Shown piece by piece: positions 10,960 through 44,244 of a stretch of DNA of 64,000 bases (position 1 is the first letter of the stretch; every line of letters starts with the position of its first letter). The stretch is from Athripsodes cinereus. Its lineage: Eukaryota > Arthropoda > Insecta > Trichoptera > Leptoceridae. The DNA lies in assembly GCA_947579605.1 (NCBI GenBank), contig OX388307.1, positions 5,061,237 to 5,125,236 of the forward strand, given 5' to 3'. A program made the translations under genes and the position numbers. The notes beneath the pieces were generated by a model, which saw only the letters and a list, made by a program, of their open reading frames with translations, did no database searches and was not told the DNA's origin.

Positions 10960-11460
10960 CAAAGAAAAATCGGTTATGCGGCCGATCAAATTTTCCAGCC
11001 AGTTTTAAACTGACGTTGGTAAGTTTGTTTGTTCCAAATCGCAAGAAAACCTTGGTTCCACAAATCGAAATTTAACAGATCTGAAATTACTGCCATATGT
11101 CGAATGCGATTTGGACACTGTAGACTGGACGCTCATCTTTTTAAAATTCTTGAACTTGTTGAAAGTCCATACTGCGAGTGCGGCTTGGACGAAGAGACGC
11201 TTGACCATGTTTTCCTGGGGTGCCCTATCAGGGATGCGTATGATATTTTCGTTGATGCTCTTCAGAACGATTGCCAATTTCCTTTGAGTATTGAATCATT
11301 GCTGAGTATGACATCCGAATCAATCCATTTGTCCCTTCTCAAATCAATGAAGGCCAATTTCATTATTCTGTGATGACTATCTTCTCGACTATTTTAACTA
11401 TATTTGGAGACTGTTTTTGGCACAAATCATCCTCGTAGGATGCTATGCCATAAATGAAGG
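10960..11460 (+). pseudogene. LINE reverse-transcriptase ORF2 C-terminal remnant
   Basis: Frame 11029-11373 reads ITAICRMRFGHCRLDAHLFK then SPYCECGLDEETLDHVFLGC. The R-x-R-x-GH-x-R segment followed by C-x-C-x(8)-H-x(4)-C is the terminal zinc-knuckle of non-LTR retrotransposon ORF2. A short reverse-oriented relative is at 36945-37080. Upstream RT domain is missing. Confidence 0.75.
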
Positions 11461-12280
11461 GAAAAAAAAAGTTTGTTTGTAAGACAATAATATATTGCTA
11501 TTACTTGAAGGGCATCGATTGATTGTTGTTTTATGACAATTTTTATGATAGGTACGCAACGTCCTCGGCAGGTATAAAGGATGTTGTACCTACTTCAGCA
11601 TTTTAGTAAACAGATCATTATCATCTTAATGATATGGAGTGAAACATCATATCAATGTTGGAGCACAAAAAATTCTAAAAATGCACCGCGGTACAAGTCT
11701 AGTATGTCTATGTAATTAATTTATTTCTATCATTACAGGCAATTGAGTATTTTACATTAATAAGCAGGTTTAAAGGTATCACAATAACAATTAATAAAAA
11801 AACATAAAATAAGAATAATAAAACCTCAATCAATCATGAAACTATTCAAACATTGGCGTATCACAATATTGCAGTCAACTCAACCTTTTAAATTCTTGAA
11901 GAGATTAGACATTTTTTTTCTTGATGTTGACGTTGTACCCAATGAGGATGATTTTCACTTATTATATTTTGAAAAGTGGACAAACAATGAAAGGAGAAGA
12001 AAGATTTATGATGTATCAATTCAAATTATTTAATTTTAAAGCAAAAATGTGAAGTAAAATTCCTTTCAACTTAATTCAATACTCATCCGTGAAATGGTCC
12101 TCAAATCAAGCAAATCGAGATTAGGCATGATTGTAGTAAAATAATATGTTTGAAGTCATTTATGCTAGTTATTTTTGTTTTTACAATTAACCATTGTATT
12201 AGGTTACATATGTAAATTTAACACATGAAGCTATTATTGTGGTTTATAAGAGAGAATTTTAAAATCTTCGGCACATCTCC

Positions 12281-12475
12281 TGGTAGCTCAACTGGACAAA
12301 GCATATTTCGTATAAAGGATATGTTGCTGATTCAAGTCCCACCTAGGGCACTATCAAATAAGGTGACATTGCCTTCACTAAGCCTTGTATGATTGTATCA
12401 AGTGTTAAATTTATATACTTACCTATATGTTTGAATACATACAATAAATTATTGTTTCTCCAATTACATCAATAC
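12281..12475 (+). repeat. tRNA-derived SINE
   Basis: A-box-like TAGCTCAACTGG, then B-box-like GATTCAAGTCCC at tRNA spacing; followed by an unrelated body and an ACAATAAATTATTG tail. It does not fold as a full tRNA, so not a tRNA gene. Confidence 0.6.
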
Positions 12476-12708
12476 TTTTTTTTTGTCGTGGATCTTTGTA
12501 CATTGTGTTAGATAATTAATAATCTTTGTTTTTTTGTTATGTACACCTACTTATTCAATACATTGGGTTTGGAGTGGTTGACCAACATCAGATTAATACT
12601 TTCCAAATCTTTTCTATGTACAGTCAGTACCTATAGCCGACAGACTTATCACCATTGTAATTTCTTTTAGATAAAAATGTTGTGAAAATTTCTATTGAAA
12701 ATTTGTAA

Positions 12709-12780
12709 CTCAGCTAGGATTCAAACAACGGATCTTGAAGATGCAAGCCGACTATGATAGCCATTGAATCAGGCGTCCAT
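12709..12780 (-). repeat. tRNA-like SINE head
   Basis: Minus strand has CCTGATTCAATGGCTATC (A-box-like) and GTTTGAATCC (B-box-like) ~45 nt later. Confidence 0.5.
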
Positions 12781-12799
12781 TTCTCACTTAATTTATTGA

Positions 12800-15700
12800 G
12801 TTACATTTATTTTTCATATTCTGATTTTTAGAGTAGAAAGGAGGTCTTTGTACTTTAATTTGGAAACTAGAGGATATATTAAACAAAAAGGGTTAAAACA
12901 AAGAGAAATAACCAATAAAAAAACAATATATTAAAGCATTATAATCGTCTCTAATAATATTACAATATATTATAATATATGTATTTATATTTATAATTTG
13001 AATAGTTTGGGATCCTTTCAGAGTTTTTCACAATATTATAATCAGTGTTATTGCGAGATTACATTACACATACACTATATTATATCCCATAGTACACAGC
13101 ACTTAATAGTGTAAGCAGACATATTAACTATTCCTTCGCAGAGTCTTGTGTTGTATTATAATACTTGTGGCCTCTAACCACACATTTGTATATGTATGAA
13201 TGTATGTATTATATTACCAAAAAATATCATTAAATCAATCGCTCACATAAACCATTACATTACCAGAGTAATTATAAATGTATCTATTGAAAAACAACAG
13301 ACAATACCTTGATCATGTACTGTACTGTTTGATGGAGCGAGCGCATGTTAGATAAATTATTATTGCCATTGTTAAAAAATAAATAGTAAAAATAAGTGAA
13401 GTAATTGAATATCCTTTAGGAATCATTAGCAGGCATTTCTTTAATTAACATTGTTTATATTTTAATTGTAGTAATAATTACAATAATAATAATATGTACC
13501 GAGTTAGTTCCTAAATATTTAATCTTTGATTATGTCTCGCATTTAATAATAATCATAATACAATAAATTACTCTTCAATCACATGTATTAATGGCAACAA
13601 TATGACAAATAAAGCAAATTAAGTCTCTGTTTTTTTATTACATGCTTAGACACACAGTCGTCAATACAATCCATTAACTAAATGAGGACCGTCAAAATAT
13701 AAGTATGGCAGACCTAGAAATGCATTCTTTATAAAGCGTGGTGGTTTCGTAAAATGTCATTTAAACTAACACGAAATACATGGTGTTACCCCAGAATTCT
13801 AACATATCATAATTGCAAATGTTAATTAAACATAATGTGAGAGATTGTGAGATGCATGAAACGAGTTTTAAATTGATATTTCACAAGTAAATTCAAAACA
13901 ATATTCATCTTGCATTCATACTTATGGTGGACTTCTGACAAAATGGCACTCTGCACATTGAAATGACAATCAATAACAAAATATATTATAAGTCACAAAA
14001 TAATAATGCTAATCACAAAACGGTATGTAGGTTTGACCCCAATAATAGTTTCGCAACACTCCCTTGATAATAGTGGACAGCAGTATTAGCGCTGTATCCC
14101 TTTGATTCAAGAAATGTGATTACTCAAATTATTAAAGTAGTTCTGTCAAAAGTCCAACCATTTACATAATATAATAATAATAATATATATAAAAATACTT
14201 AAGAGTAATATTGTGAGATGTTTAATGACTAGATAATGAGCTTTTTACATAAAAATAATACAACAATCATCTAAATTTCTCTTCATTAATTTCCTCTTCC
14301 ACTAGTTGCAAAATTTACATGGTAGATATAATCTAAAAAATCACCCAGCACTGTGTTACATCAAGTGCAAGCCACATTTACAATCTTTGGTTTACCATGA
14401 TGAAGACTCGTCATTTTAAATAAGTATATAAATATTACTCTTTATATTTCAGATACATATGCAGCGCATGTATATATTATAATAAGCTGTATTTATTTTG
14501 ATACATTGCGTAACAGTTAACACTTACGCAGTTAAACTTTTTTGGTATATAATAATAATAAATTTTTAATACATGACCGACATTAGCTATCTCAATCAAC
14601 AGCAGCACTGGATGGATTAAGTATTAAAGAGAGTAAAATCATCACATATCAAAATGAAAAAACAAAAATTCTTAATACATATATGTAGTTACAGTTACGT
14701 AACCGGCTATAAAATCTTATCCCAAATAAGTGATTGTGTCGCTCTCCCGCAGACTGGATACATTGTAGTGAGATTATTACGCGAGTACAATTGTTATGTA
14801 ATCTATAAATACAACCATCAGATTTTCAACAACAAACAACGCATCACATCTAAAATCAGTGGTCGAGGTAAAAGTATTTTTAATTGTAAACATTAATTTG
14901 TATTATTTTATTCTATTAAGTATCATCAATAATTCACTTGATAATTTTCTTAGTGGACACACACACATGACAATACAACAAACATAATATATAACTACAA
15001 AAGTTTTTTAGATGAACCAAACAAGTCCACAGCGAAGACACATATTTTAACATCACTCGCCGCAATGGTGAAGACTGTCAAGATGAGCGGTATCAATTTT
15101 TTGCAAATAAATAATATAATATTGCCATAAATCACTAAGTCTTATACCATATTCTGGTTTTAATCATTCTCTATATCAGAATTTAAAATAAATCTATTTC
15201 ACTAGAAGAACGATGACTAGTTGCATAATTTTAATATTTTTAACCAGAATATAAAAAAAAAAACCTTTAGGTGTGGATTTGACAAAAAATTGAATAAAAA
15301 AACACTGCTGCAACTTTAGAATAAGTTGACTTAGAGATATTTTAAAGGAACAAGATTATACAAATAGGTGGAAGGGAATACAATAGGTGCATAATATTAT
15401 TATTGTTTTGAGGCACAATTTTTAACAAAGATTGACTAGATTTAATAATATCACAATTTATCCAAATATTTACACATTACACTAAAAATACTTTTACCAA
15501 ACCATAACTCATGCCAATTTGAAGTAACTTACAAAGAATATGATATAATATGTATTTAAAAAATCATACATACTGTATTCCTATCAAATCAGATGATATA
15601 ATTATACAATATATGTATTGATTTTCCTTACACGATTTTGATAAAAAAATCTATAAGTGCACATAATTTTATTAAATTGCATTTAAATTTAAAATTTCCA

Positions 15701-15950
15701 AATAAAGTTTGTTGGAATAAAAATATAAAAAAAAACAGGTTCCATTAGTGAGATTTTTTATACGATTTTTCAAAATAGATTAAAATCTAAAGAAAAATAC
15801 ATATTCACGGTATACGTACATTTGTTTTACTTTCAACACAAGTTGAAGATGGGGAAATATAAGCAGTAAGTACTATAAAATAGCTGCCGTAAATAATTAT
15901 GAGTAACCATCTTCATACGTGTGCTGCAAAGGTTACCATGAATATACTCT
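12800..15950. other. AT-rich gene-free stretch downstream of Asator
   Basis: No open frame worth calling, no inverted-terminal element and no retroposon tail. The lack of repeats contrasts with the rest of the window and would fit a long Asator 3' UTR or a conserved noncoding interval (inference). Confidence 0.4.
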
Positions 15951-15956
15951 ACTATA

Positions 15957-16640
15957 ATACCCTCACGCCTCATCCAAAGTGGGGTAGGCAGAGAGGACAG
16001 AACAGCACACAGCTTTATTTCTACATACTTTTATCGCATCCTTTACATTCATACAATTATTCATACACACATGCCGATTCTCAGACAATTGCACTTTTTT
16101 TATATACCTTTTTTTAGATAGACACACCCTCTTCGTCATATTTTCATAATCTATTCACTCCAGATGTCCAAATCATCACAACATATTTACACGCATTCTA
16201 TCCATAACACTCCTCATGCATCCGCTCATTCTTTTAATATCCCCATTTTTCACTCTATCACACAATGTTTCAATGTGAGATAACTCACATTATGTTTAAG
16301 CCATTCCTCACAGCGATCATATCTACGTTGCATTTATTCCACTTTCACCCTTTTTAACTATGCCCAAGTTTTACTTGCATACGTAGGTGTAAGTACCAGA
16401 ATGGTTATTTGCATTTTTGCTGGAATAGCTGAAATTGGGTAGAAAGTGCACCATTCATTCCAGCAATGCCCACTTTTTTCATTCAATGTCCCTCACGCAT
16501 CTTCAGCAAACAAGCTTCCCAAATAAACATACTCACTTACTTGCTCCAAATTTTCATCATCAACCTTTATTTCACAAGTCGTTCTTTAATTCTTTCTTTA
16601 AAGTACTAACAGATTCATCTTTTTAACATAAATTTTCCCA
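15957..16640 (-). mobile_element. Decayed LINE 3' end (RTE-like family, copy 1)
   Basis: The reverse strand repeats the sequence plan of 47340-47850: AATGAGCGGATGCATGAGG, then ATGGATAGAATGCGTG, and ends in CTGCCTACCCCACTT. Frames are broken. It is the C-terminal part of an endonuclease-reverse transcriptase ORF plus 3' end. Confidence 0.65.
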
Positions 16641-18510
16641 TTAATGTACATTTCAGATAATGTATCAAAGAAGTGTTTCTTACAAAAAAATGTATTGCCT
16701 ACATTGTATAAGATAGCAAGGTAATACAGTATGTATTAGTGGTTAAGTAATTTAAATAATTTCATTAATATTGCTGTAATCATTACTCCAACATAATGAA
16801 CCAAACTGACAACGGTCGCATTATTACCTTTGTACAATTTCAAACTTTAGTACAGTAAGTAATGAAACAAGTTTGTCACAATTAAGACGTGAACCAGGTG
16901 ATAATTAATACATAATATGAAAATGATCAATGCATGCAACATTTGCAAGTAGAATTAGAGAAATATGCTCCGAGTATTAAATAAAACACATATCATTCAT
17001 GAATATGTGTATCAGTACTCTATAATTGGAATATCGATAAAAAAAATCATTTACGTGAAGAACTTTGATTAAAATAAAAATAAGCAATAAATAATCTCCA
17101 AATATAATACAAAATTAGCGTAATTTATCAATCACCAAGTCCAGTTCAGTTGTACAATTAATAATTAGTTGTGACACACTTTAATTACATAAGAAGTGCA
17201 TACGGTTGAAGAACAGCAGTAACATAGTAAATAAAGATCATGTCTCGTGCCTCATTCACTAGTTATATATATAGTTTTCATTATCGAATAGGTATATGTA
17301 TATATATATTATTATTTAATCTAAAAATAAATATGCATGTTTAACACCACCCACATAATTTTATTTATAAATGTCATATTGCACGTATTAATTTCATTAA
17401 AACAGTTATTCATAAATACACTGGTGTAGTCACAACACTAAAAATATTTAATTAAATTTTATATTAAAATGTCTCACTTTATATGTCCATTACGTTCGTT
17501 CATGTCCTTCCTGCATATTTATAACAATATACACACCTTATGACGTTACAGAATATTAAAAGCGCTTTGTTTCGACCTAAAACAAATAACAAAGAAAGAT
17601 GGCAACACCGATGCTTAATAAAGATTTATATCACTATTATCACTGCTTGAGATTATTCTCAGAAATATTTAAACATAACCGCATCGATGTCAGCGGAGGC
17701 GGCCCACTGACAAATCACAATACAGAACACACTTACAAATCATAGGACACATCCTATACGGAAAGTAACACAACTCCCCATTGAAATTATCTCAATAATT
17801 ATCAACGATGACAGAACAAAAAAATAATTGAAGGCAAAAATAGTGTATTATTATTATTTATTACATATGCATACTTTTACTATATCATAATATGTTATAT
17901 ATAAATACATATTATATACGTTTGTAATTTAGATGCACCTAATAGAGAGACAAGCCGTGCGCACATATTGTTACACATGTTCGAGTATGTTAGTACATAT
18001 GTATATCATAATATATCTGCTTTCATAAGACCTTCCACTGTGTTAATAGCAAGTATAACATACAATTTATTTAATGTGTGCTGTTTAGAAATTATATAAT
18101 AATAAATAATGACGGACTTTGACATAAAAAAAACCCCCACATATTTTGTATGTACGTTTATGCAGTCCAGTCCAAGTATCTGTATTGCAGTAAGTATTTG
18201 GTGATGTTTCATATACAATACATATAGAATTACGATGTATAATGTTATTACCTAAAGAGCAGTATTATAAAGCACCTTATTAATGATTATTCTGTCTCCC
18301 TTGCACCCTCAGATCTAATAATATTTGTCATTACATTACTTATTACAACATCGGTGTGCGACGCAATGTATGTAGGTGTGTGTGTGTGTCTGTATATTGT
18401 GGTAGCTATGCCTAGTAAGTAGTACGTTTGTCATAAACTGAGATGATTCAATGCACTTATTAGACTACCACCACATAGTATAATTTGCAAGAGGCAGAGA
18501 GGCAGCTGTA
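16640..18510. other. AT-rich gene-free stretch, possible Asator 3' UTR
   Basis: Nothing recognisable beyond short simple repeats such as the (TG)n around 18375-18390. Several AATAAA signals occur on the minus strand. Confidence 0.35.
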
Positions 18511-18516
18511 TAAATG

Positions 18517-18522
18517 TTTATT
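18517..18522 (-). other. Candidate polyadenylation signal close to Asator stop
   Basis: AATAAA on the minus strand 16 nt after the stop codon. It is so close to the stop that a longer 3' UTR using later signals is at least as likely; AATAAA is common by chance in such AT-rich DNA. Confidence 0.3.
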
Positions 18523-18537
18523 ATAAATATTCATTGA

Positions 18538-38400
<19,863 letters not shown>

Positions 38401-38640
38401 ATTGGATTCACTTTTCAATGCGTCGTGAAGTTGGCGCATCTCGTTGCTTGTGTTAGTGAAGCGAGAGATAAATATATCGCAGTGCTAGACAAAAAGAAGA
38501 CGTGAGATATCAGCTGTACACTATTATCTGAATGTAGCTACAAATTGAAAAGCCGGGAAAGACATTTTCCGGTCTATGATTTGCTTGTTTCCGATTCCTG
38601 AAATACGTAGATTACCTTTACGTGGGAAAATTGGCGCATT
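38401..38640 (-). promoter_or_regulatory. Putative Asator 5' UTR and promoter region
   Basis: This stretch upstream of the proposed start is richer in CpG and G+C than its surroundings and carries no repeat I recognise. I see no convincing TATA box or initiator. Its role rests only on position ahead of exon 1. Confidence 0.3.
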
Positions 38641-38649
38641 GGAGAAATC

Positions 38650-41075
38650 CATTTATTGGGTGCAATTATTCATAATTGATTTAGTTACGTACTCAATAAA
38701 ATAATGTACAGTTATTTTATGCCTATACGAATGTAATTTTTATTAATCAAAATATTATCTATACATTGCAATGGAATAGAACATTTTCTTTTTTTTGTTT
38801 TACTTAATTTACATCAACGGCCGAAACCTTTTATATTAATGATTATATATTTTTATTTATTTATGTAGACATGCTATTACACTTAAAGGCATGATTACAA
38901 AAATGACTTATGTGTAAAATATAGAACATTTCAGGTATTATATTGGTAACATGTCGAGTACTGAAAAATTATTCTAAATAAAATTTCATAATTTATTTGA
39001 GGCTGTGTATTATGGGTAGGCACCAATTTATTGTTTCTATTATTATTATTATGTTTATTGAGCCTTTGAGTTGCACCAAAAATTTGTAAGAATCTTTGCC
39101 ACAATATTAAATAAATAAATTCAATATATATCTATCGTCTTGAGAGAACATCAAAGAGTTGCTAAATTTTTTTAAACACTTTAAATAAACTCACTCTACT
39201 AAACCCTCATTCCGTATCCCGACAAGGGTAGGTAGGGATAATTTAACGCCACAATGATATACCTATCTTTAAATATTTCTTTCGTTTCCACATTCACGCA
39301 ATTTCCCATACATGCACGTCGACTTTTTTACTCAACATTAAATAAAAAAATTGACAAAATGAATAATAGTCAATTGTGTTATAAACTCATTAGTAACACT
39401 TCTCAACTAACTATTTTTCTATCAAATAATTTAAATGTTGATTGTTTCAGCAAAGATAATGCTGAAACAATCAATGAAATTCAAAAAAATTACAAATCTA
39501 CATATCTATTACTATTTTTAGGGATTGAATTTGTAGACTTTGTGCAAGTATCTTTTTTTATATATGTGTTTTTACATATTTTTTTTTTGTATGTTTTTTC
39601 TTTTTTCATCTTTTTGTTAAACAATGTACTTCAAATTTATGCTTATTAGTTGATAAGGAAGGGTTGCTTTGCTCATTGTTGTAATTAATTGTTATAACTG
39701 TATGATCCAAAATAAAGAATAAATAAATAATTAAATATCTATATTCAACTTATTTATTACTTAACCGTAAAACAAAACATCATTTTAACAAAATAAGATT
39801 TGCTCAAGATAACATAATGTTCACTTTTTCCGATTTTTATTTTACAAGTAATTGTATTCATAAAATCAGTGGATTTGCAATGTCGTCATTTAAAATGACA
39901 ATAAAAATATGAAGACCAAAGTTTAAAGTGATCCGATACATATTATTAGTAGCATTTTATGTCTAATATTATATTCAAAGATGGTAGAGGAAGGCACGTA
40001 CCTCCTGACATTATTAATTTTTATTCATGTCATATTTCCGAAACAGAAAATGGATTGAATAAAATATTATGCATAGTCGAAATTACCATTGTGTCATAAA
40101 ATTTGTTTTCCATTTTTACTAATTGTTCTTAGCTACGAAACATGTAGTTTTTAGGTTTTATTACAACGAGCAACAAATTTATTACAATATTCTTTATGTC
40201 GGTTGAAATATAGTAGGTACGTTCCTTATGTTAATAATTTAGTTCAATAAATATTTATTACTTTGCTTCAAGTTTTAAAAAATATGATTTATGATAATAT
40301 AATTATGTATATAAGTGTGAGAGATGTTCCCTCTGATCATGTCATATGTATTATTGCAGCTTGATATTGTTATCTGAATTTCAAACTTTTTGAATTGTTT
40401 GGTTATCACTGTACTGGCTTATAATAGTATTGTAAGATGTCTAAATGTATTTATCTTTAGATTCTCGACTACAAAAATACTAAAATTTAACATGAATTAT
40501 TGTAAGAACTGTTTTATATTTAATAAATATGAAATATGTGATGAATATTATATGTATGACGAGTCCAAGTGCCTACATAGTAAGAGCCTAAGGATAATGA
40601 AAATAAATAAATAAAATATCGTTTTTTTTATAGGGTCACCATGAAATTGTAAAATTCTAATGTATTATAAAAGGATTTGGCCATTGATGTGAATTAAATG
40701 AAATATTTATTAGATATTCTATGAATGCATAAAATGTATGTTATGCATGTTTTAAATACATTATTTTTATTTAGTTTTTAATGTTAAGTATTTAATTATT
40801 TTTTTTTTATTTTGTTCATTCATTTGAATCTATATGAATCTTGTTTTATTTGTTTCTCATATATTTTTATCATAATTTATTACTTTTAATTGATCTTTCA
40901 GCTAATTGAATAAAAGATTTGTGAATTATTCGGTACTGAAATTCAGTACTGTTATTTATATATAGTTACTTATTTTTAAGACTTCTCAGGTAAATTTAGG
41001 ATCTTCGCTGGTCCGCCTTTTGATTTTGCATTCTGTTGTCATGTTCTATAATTGACTGTCGGATCCTGTGTACGT
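38650..41075. other. AT-rich intergenic stretch
   Basis: A 131-codon plus frame (39254-39649) is rich in Phe/Leu/Ile because of the base composition and is not credible as a gene. A retroposon-like tail (AATAAAGAATAAATAAATAA) ends near 39730. Nothing else recognised. Confidence 0.4.
39440..39472. other. Perfect 13-bp stem, 7-nt loop hairpin
   Basis: GATTGTTTCAGCA at 39440-39452 pairs exactly with 39460-39472. Context is AT-rich DNA; no poly-U follows, so terminator function is not suggested. Confidence 0.7.
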
Positions 41076-41077
41076 CT

Positions 41078-41289
41078 ATACTGATATTATAACGAGGAAA
41101 GATTTGATCGTTTGCATTGAATAGGCTCCGAAACTAGTGATCCGATTTGAAAATTCTTTCACTGTTGGGAAGCTACACTATCCCCGGGTGACATAGGCTA
41201 TATTTTTTTTTTATTTTTTTTTAATAGGGATCCTTACTTAAACTAAATTATTTTTCTAAATACTTATCTACCCGTGCGGACCGCTAGTT
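41078..41289 (+). mobile_element. Non-autonomous Helitron
   Basis: Starts TCTATACTGATATTATAA, carries TTCTTTCACTGTTGG and CTATCCCCGGGTGACATAGG, and ends CGGACCGCTAG followed by T. This is a Helitron family common in insects. A long T-run interrupts the body. Confidence 0.75.
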
Positions 41290-41673
41290 TAAAATAAAAA
41301 TAAAATTAATAAAATAAAAAACGGACAAAGAGGTAAAGTGGTTTTTTATTAGTAGTAAGTTAGTTGATAGGAGCTTATAGGTACGAGTACATTTCTAATA
41401 TATATTCAAATAATATAAACGATATAGAGTCTATAACATGTAGTGTAATGGACATTGTCTCCCACACCGTAATATTCTGTTACTAAATATATCTTAACGC
41501 GGACGGCACCAATGTATTCACACATCAGGGTTCACCACTAAAGAAAATAACACAATATTATGTTAAACATTATTGTTTATTACTTATTTAATAAACCAAT
41601 TAACAATAAACGAATATGCATTATTAAATTAAAAAAAAAACATATTTATATATAACGAGTTTCTTGATCTCTT

Positions 41674-41730
41674 AGAAGTTGGAAGCATGCCACGTAAGCC
41701 ATTCGGTCTCACGTGGTACAAGTGATACCT
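41674..41730 (-). CDS. Possible terminal coding exon of an unrecognised gene
   Basis: After a fair acceptor (ACTATACAG) the minus strand reads VSLVPRETEWLTWHASNF and stops. The G+C content and residue mix are better than the surrounding DNA, but I found no upstream exon and no matching family. Could be chance. Confidence 0.2.
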
Positions 41731-41734
41731 GTAT

Positions 41735-42240
41735 AGTAAAAAAATCAATAAAAAAATGAACTTTCTAACAACATGACACGCGACATACTATCGCAACAGG
41801 CTATTCGTGTTTCATACTGATGGTCTCAAATCTAAGACAGTTTATTAGTATTTGAAAAAGTTGACGGTATATAATAATGAATCGTAAGTGGCGCCTGGCG
41901 ACCCTCGATTGCTGCAATCTTTAAACTCAAAAGCGAGTATGTTAAAACTGTAATAATAAAGTACCCTTTATAATATATATATATAAATTATAATAATTCC
42001 AGGTCTAAGCCCTGTTTTATAAACATAATCTTTCTTCTCACGTCGGTACATAGAATATGTGTTATATTTATTATAGATTCGTGGTCTCTCCCGAATCTCG
42101 TATCATACAACTGTACGTCTAATCTAATGTCAGTGCAGATGATTCCATTCTGAAGACCTGTCGTGTTAATATAATAGTAATAGGTATATCATTCAGTTGA
42201 ACTAAGAGTATCACAACATGCAATAACACGTTTCGTTCTA
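41735..42240. other. Non-repetitive stretch of unknown role
   Basis: Slightly richer in G+C than its neighbours, without repeats. It might be untranslated sequence of the gene proposed at 41674-41730, but nothing proves this. Confidence 0.25.
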
Positions 42241-42244
42241 TTCT

Positions 42245-42345
42245 TTTTTAACTTTACTGTACATTGATTACAAACAATTACATAAAAGGTAAACATTCAA
42301 GTTACATACAAACAATATACAGAGGGCGAGTTTACCGTTTGATAG
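42245..42345 (-). repeat. SINE body fragment
   Basis: TTTACTGTACATTGATTACA through CAGAGGGCGAGTTTA is the same sequence as in the fuller SINE at 43505-43735, same orientation. Confidence 0.75.
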
Positions 42346-42439
42346 TTTATTATTGTAAGACAGTATTTCAGAAAAATTTAATGAGGTTAAACTATTATTA
42401 GGGTTCATAATAAATTTAGACATACGACCTCAAGTTATA

Positions 42440-42575
42440 AATATACCTTGGGTTAAAGTTAGAAGAGATCGCGCCTCTGCGATAAACTCGCCCTCTGTAT
42501 GTTGATAATGGCTTTTTTTATAACATTTTTCTATAAAACTGTAATCAATGTACAGTAAAGACTGAATAAATAAAA
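42440..42575 (+). repeat. SINE body, opposite orientation
   Basis: ATCGCGCCTCTGCGATAAAC, CTCGCCCTCTGTATGTTG and CAATGTACAGTAAAG give the same SINE body on the plus strand; together with 42245-42345 it forms an inverted pair ~100 bp apart. Confidence 0.75.
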
Positions 42576-42579
42576 ATAT

Positions 42580-43500
42580 AAATTTGATTGCAATGAAGGA
42601 GTCTTCTGGATTCGAGTCTCTCAATATCTATTTAAAATTCGAGTTGTATAACATTATTCACGTTCGTAATCTGTCTACAATGCACATTTATTTGCAAAAT
42701 GAAATTTTTATTACTATCAGGCACATTTTTTACATCGATTTCATTTGCGATTATCTCCCACAAAAATTTTAGTCCGAACTACGAATAAAATTAGACAATC
42801 TTTTATCCATAGATATTATTATAAAATCATAAAACATTTGCACGTAATCTATGATCTCGTAAAGCACCTAGGCTACTTTTAACTTATGTATTTTTAGTAA
42901 TAAAAACGTAAATAAAACTCGTTGTCAATTAATAATTAGAGTATAAAATTCGCGTTCAGATGTCTGTCTGTCAATAAACAATTGCCTAAATCAAATGACA
43001 ACTAATTGGAAATGTTTCAAAACAGTTGATCAACGGTCATTGCTCTGTTACAATACAATAAACATTGGCATTCGATATCAATCAAAAGTTGGTCACACTA
43101 GTAATCGCTGTTGAATGATAAATGTGAATACCAAATGCACTTGATTGCATTCTCATATCATAAATTAATTAAAACATTACTTTTTACTTTGTCAGACACT
43201 AATTACAAATCCATGTTATCCATATCTATCTCTCTATCACATTGTATGACACTTAATTAATAGATATATAGGTATAACAAGTGTGAACATTCACTTATTC
43301 GTTGTTTTATAAGAATATTAAATTGTGCAATGAAGGAGGAGTGGGTTGTTGGTAGGATTCAAAAGTCAAATTTTGCGATTAAAAATTAAGACCGTGGAAC
43401 ACTCGGCGAAGAATTGGAATAAATAAATAAGAGAGTCATGAAATCCTGTAAAACAGTAATTTAAATGTGTAATATTTTAAGGCATAATTCTCCTTCACGA
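42580..43500. other. AT-rich gene-free stretch
   Basis: No gene or element recognised. Confidence 0.4.
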
Positions 43501-43504
43501 TATC

Positions 43505-43735
43505 ATGATATTATTTATTTATTTATTCTTTACTGTACATTGATTACAAACAATTACATAAAAGGTAAACATTCACGTTAGATAGCATCAATATGCAGAG
43601 GGCGAGTTTATCGCAAAGGCGATATTAGTATCGTGAAGGCTATGTTAGTTGGCGGCGGCATTTGAACCACGAACTTTTCAATCAGAAGCTCAAGAACATA
43701 CCATCAAACTAACCAACTGATAAAAAAAAACAGAA
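43505..43735 (-). repeat. Near full-length tRNA-derived SINE
   Basis: Minus strand: tRNA-like head at ~43735-43640 (CAGTTGGTTAGTTTGATGG A box; GTGGTTCAAATG B box), then body with TGCGATAAACTCGCCCTCTG, then GTACAGTAAAGAATAAATAA tail. It links the head and the dispersed body fragments into one SINE family. Confidence 0.75.
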
Positions 43736-43739
43736 TAAA

Positions 43740-44240
43740 TAAACTTTTTATACTTGAGGGAGTAACAATAATATTATTTTATTGATTTAACCTTAACATT
43801 ATAGGTACGGTAGAAAGAAAACACTTTTATAATAAAAATGATGTAAGCTTTTGGTTTACTCTTTCACAGTGTACATCCATAAAATATCATGAATAATATA
43901 TTAGCAGATTCGCATTTCATCGTGTGTATAAACAATAAAGCGCTACGATCTGTTTATTATTCACAGCGAAGTGATAAGTTCCAGAGTAAACTCAACACTC
44001 TTCATTTTGAAGGTCTAATTCCATCAGTGGCGGGACTAGGCTTTTCATCATGGTCATGCATTCATAATGAATAGGTACCTACGTAATAGTATAAAATAGT
44101 CGCATCTATCTATCGAATCTATCTATACAACCAAATCGTCTCCCACAAGTCTAAGGCATGAAAATATAAGTCATCTTCAGCGTGTCATAAATATAATTTG
44201 ACATCCAAAACGGAGGGGATGCCCTATCACTGAATTGGAG
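43740..44240. other. Gene-free stretch
   Basis: Nothing recognised; a 61-codon plus frame at 43889-44074 has no support. Confidence 0.35.
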
Positions 44241-44244
44241 ATGA

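Noticed and set aside
39254..39649. 131-codon plus-strand frame
   Set aside because: Made of Phe/Leu/Ile/Asn codons expected from AT-rich DNA; ends in a retroposon-like tail; no motif.
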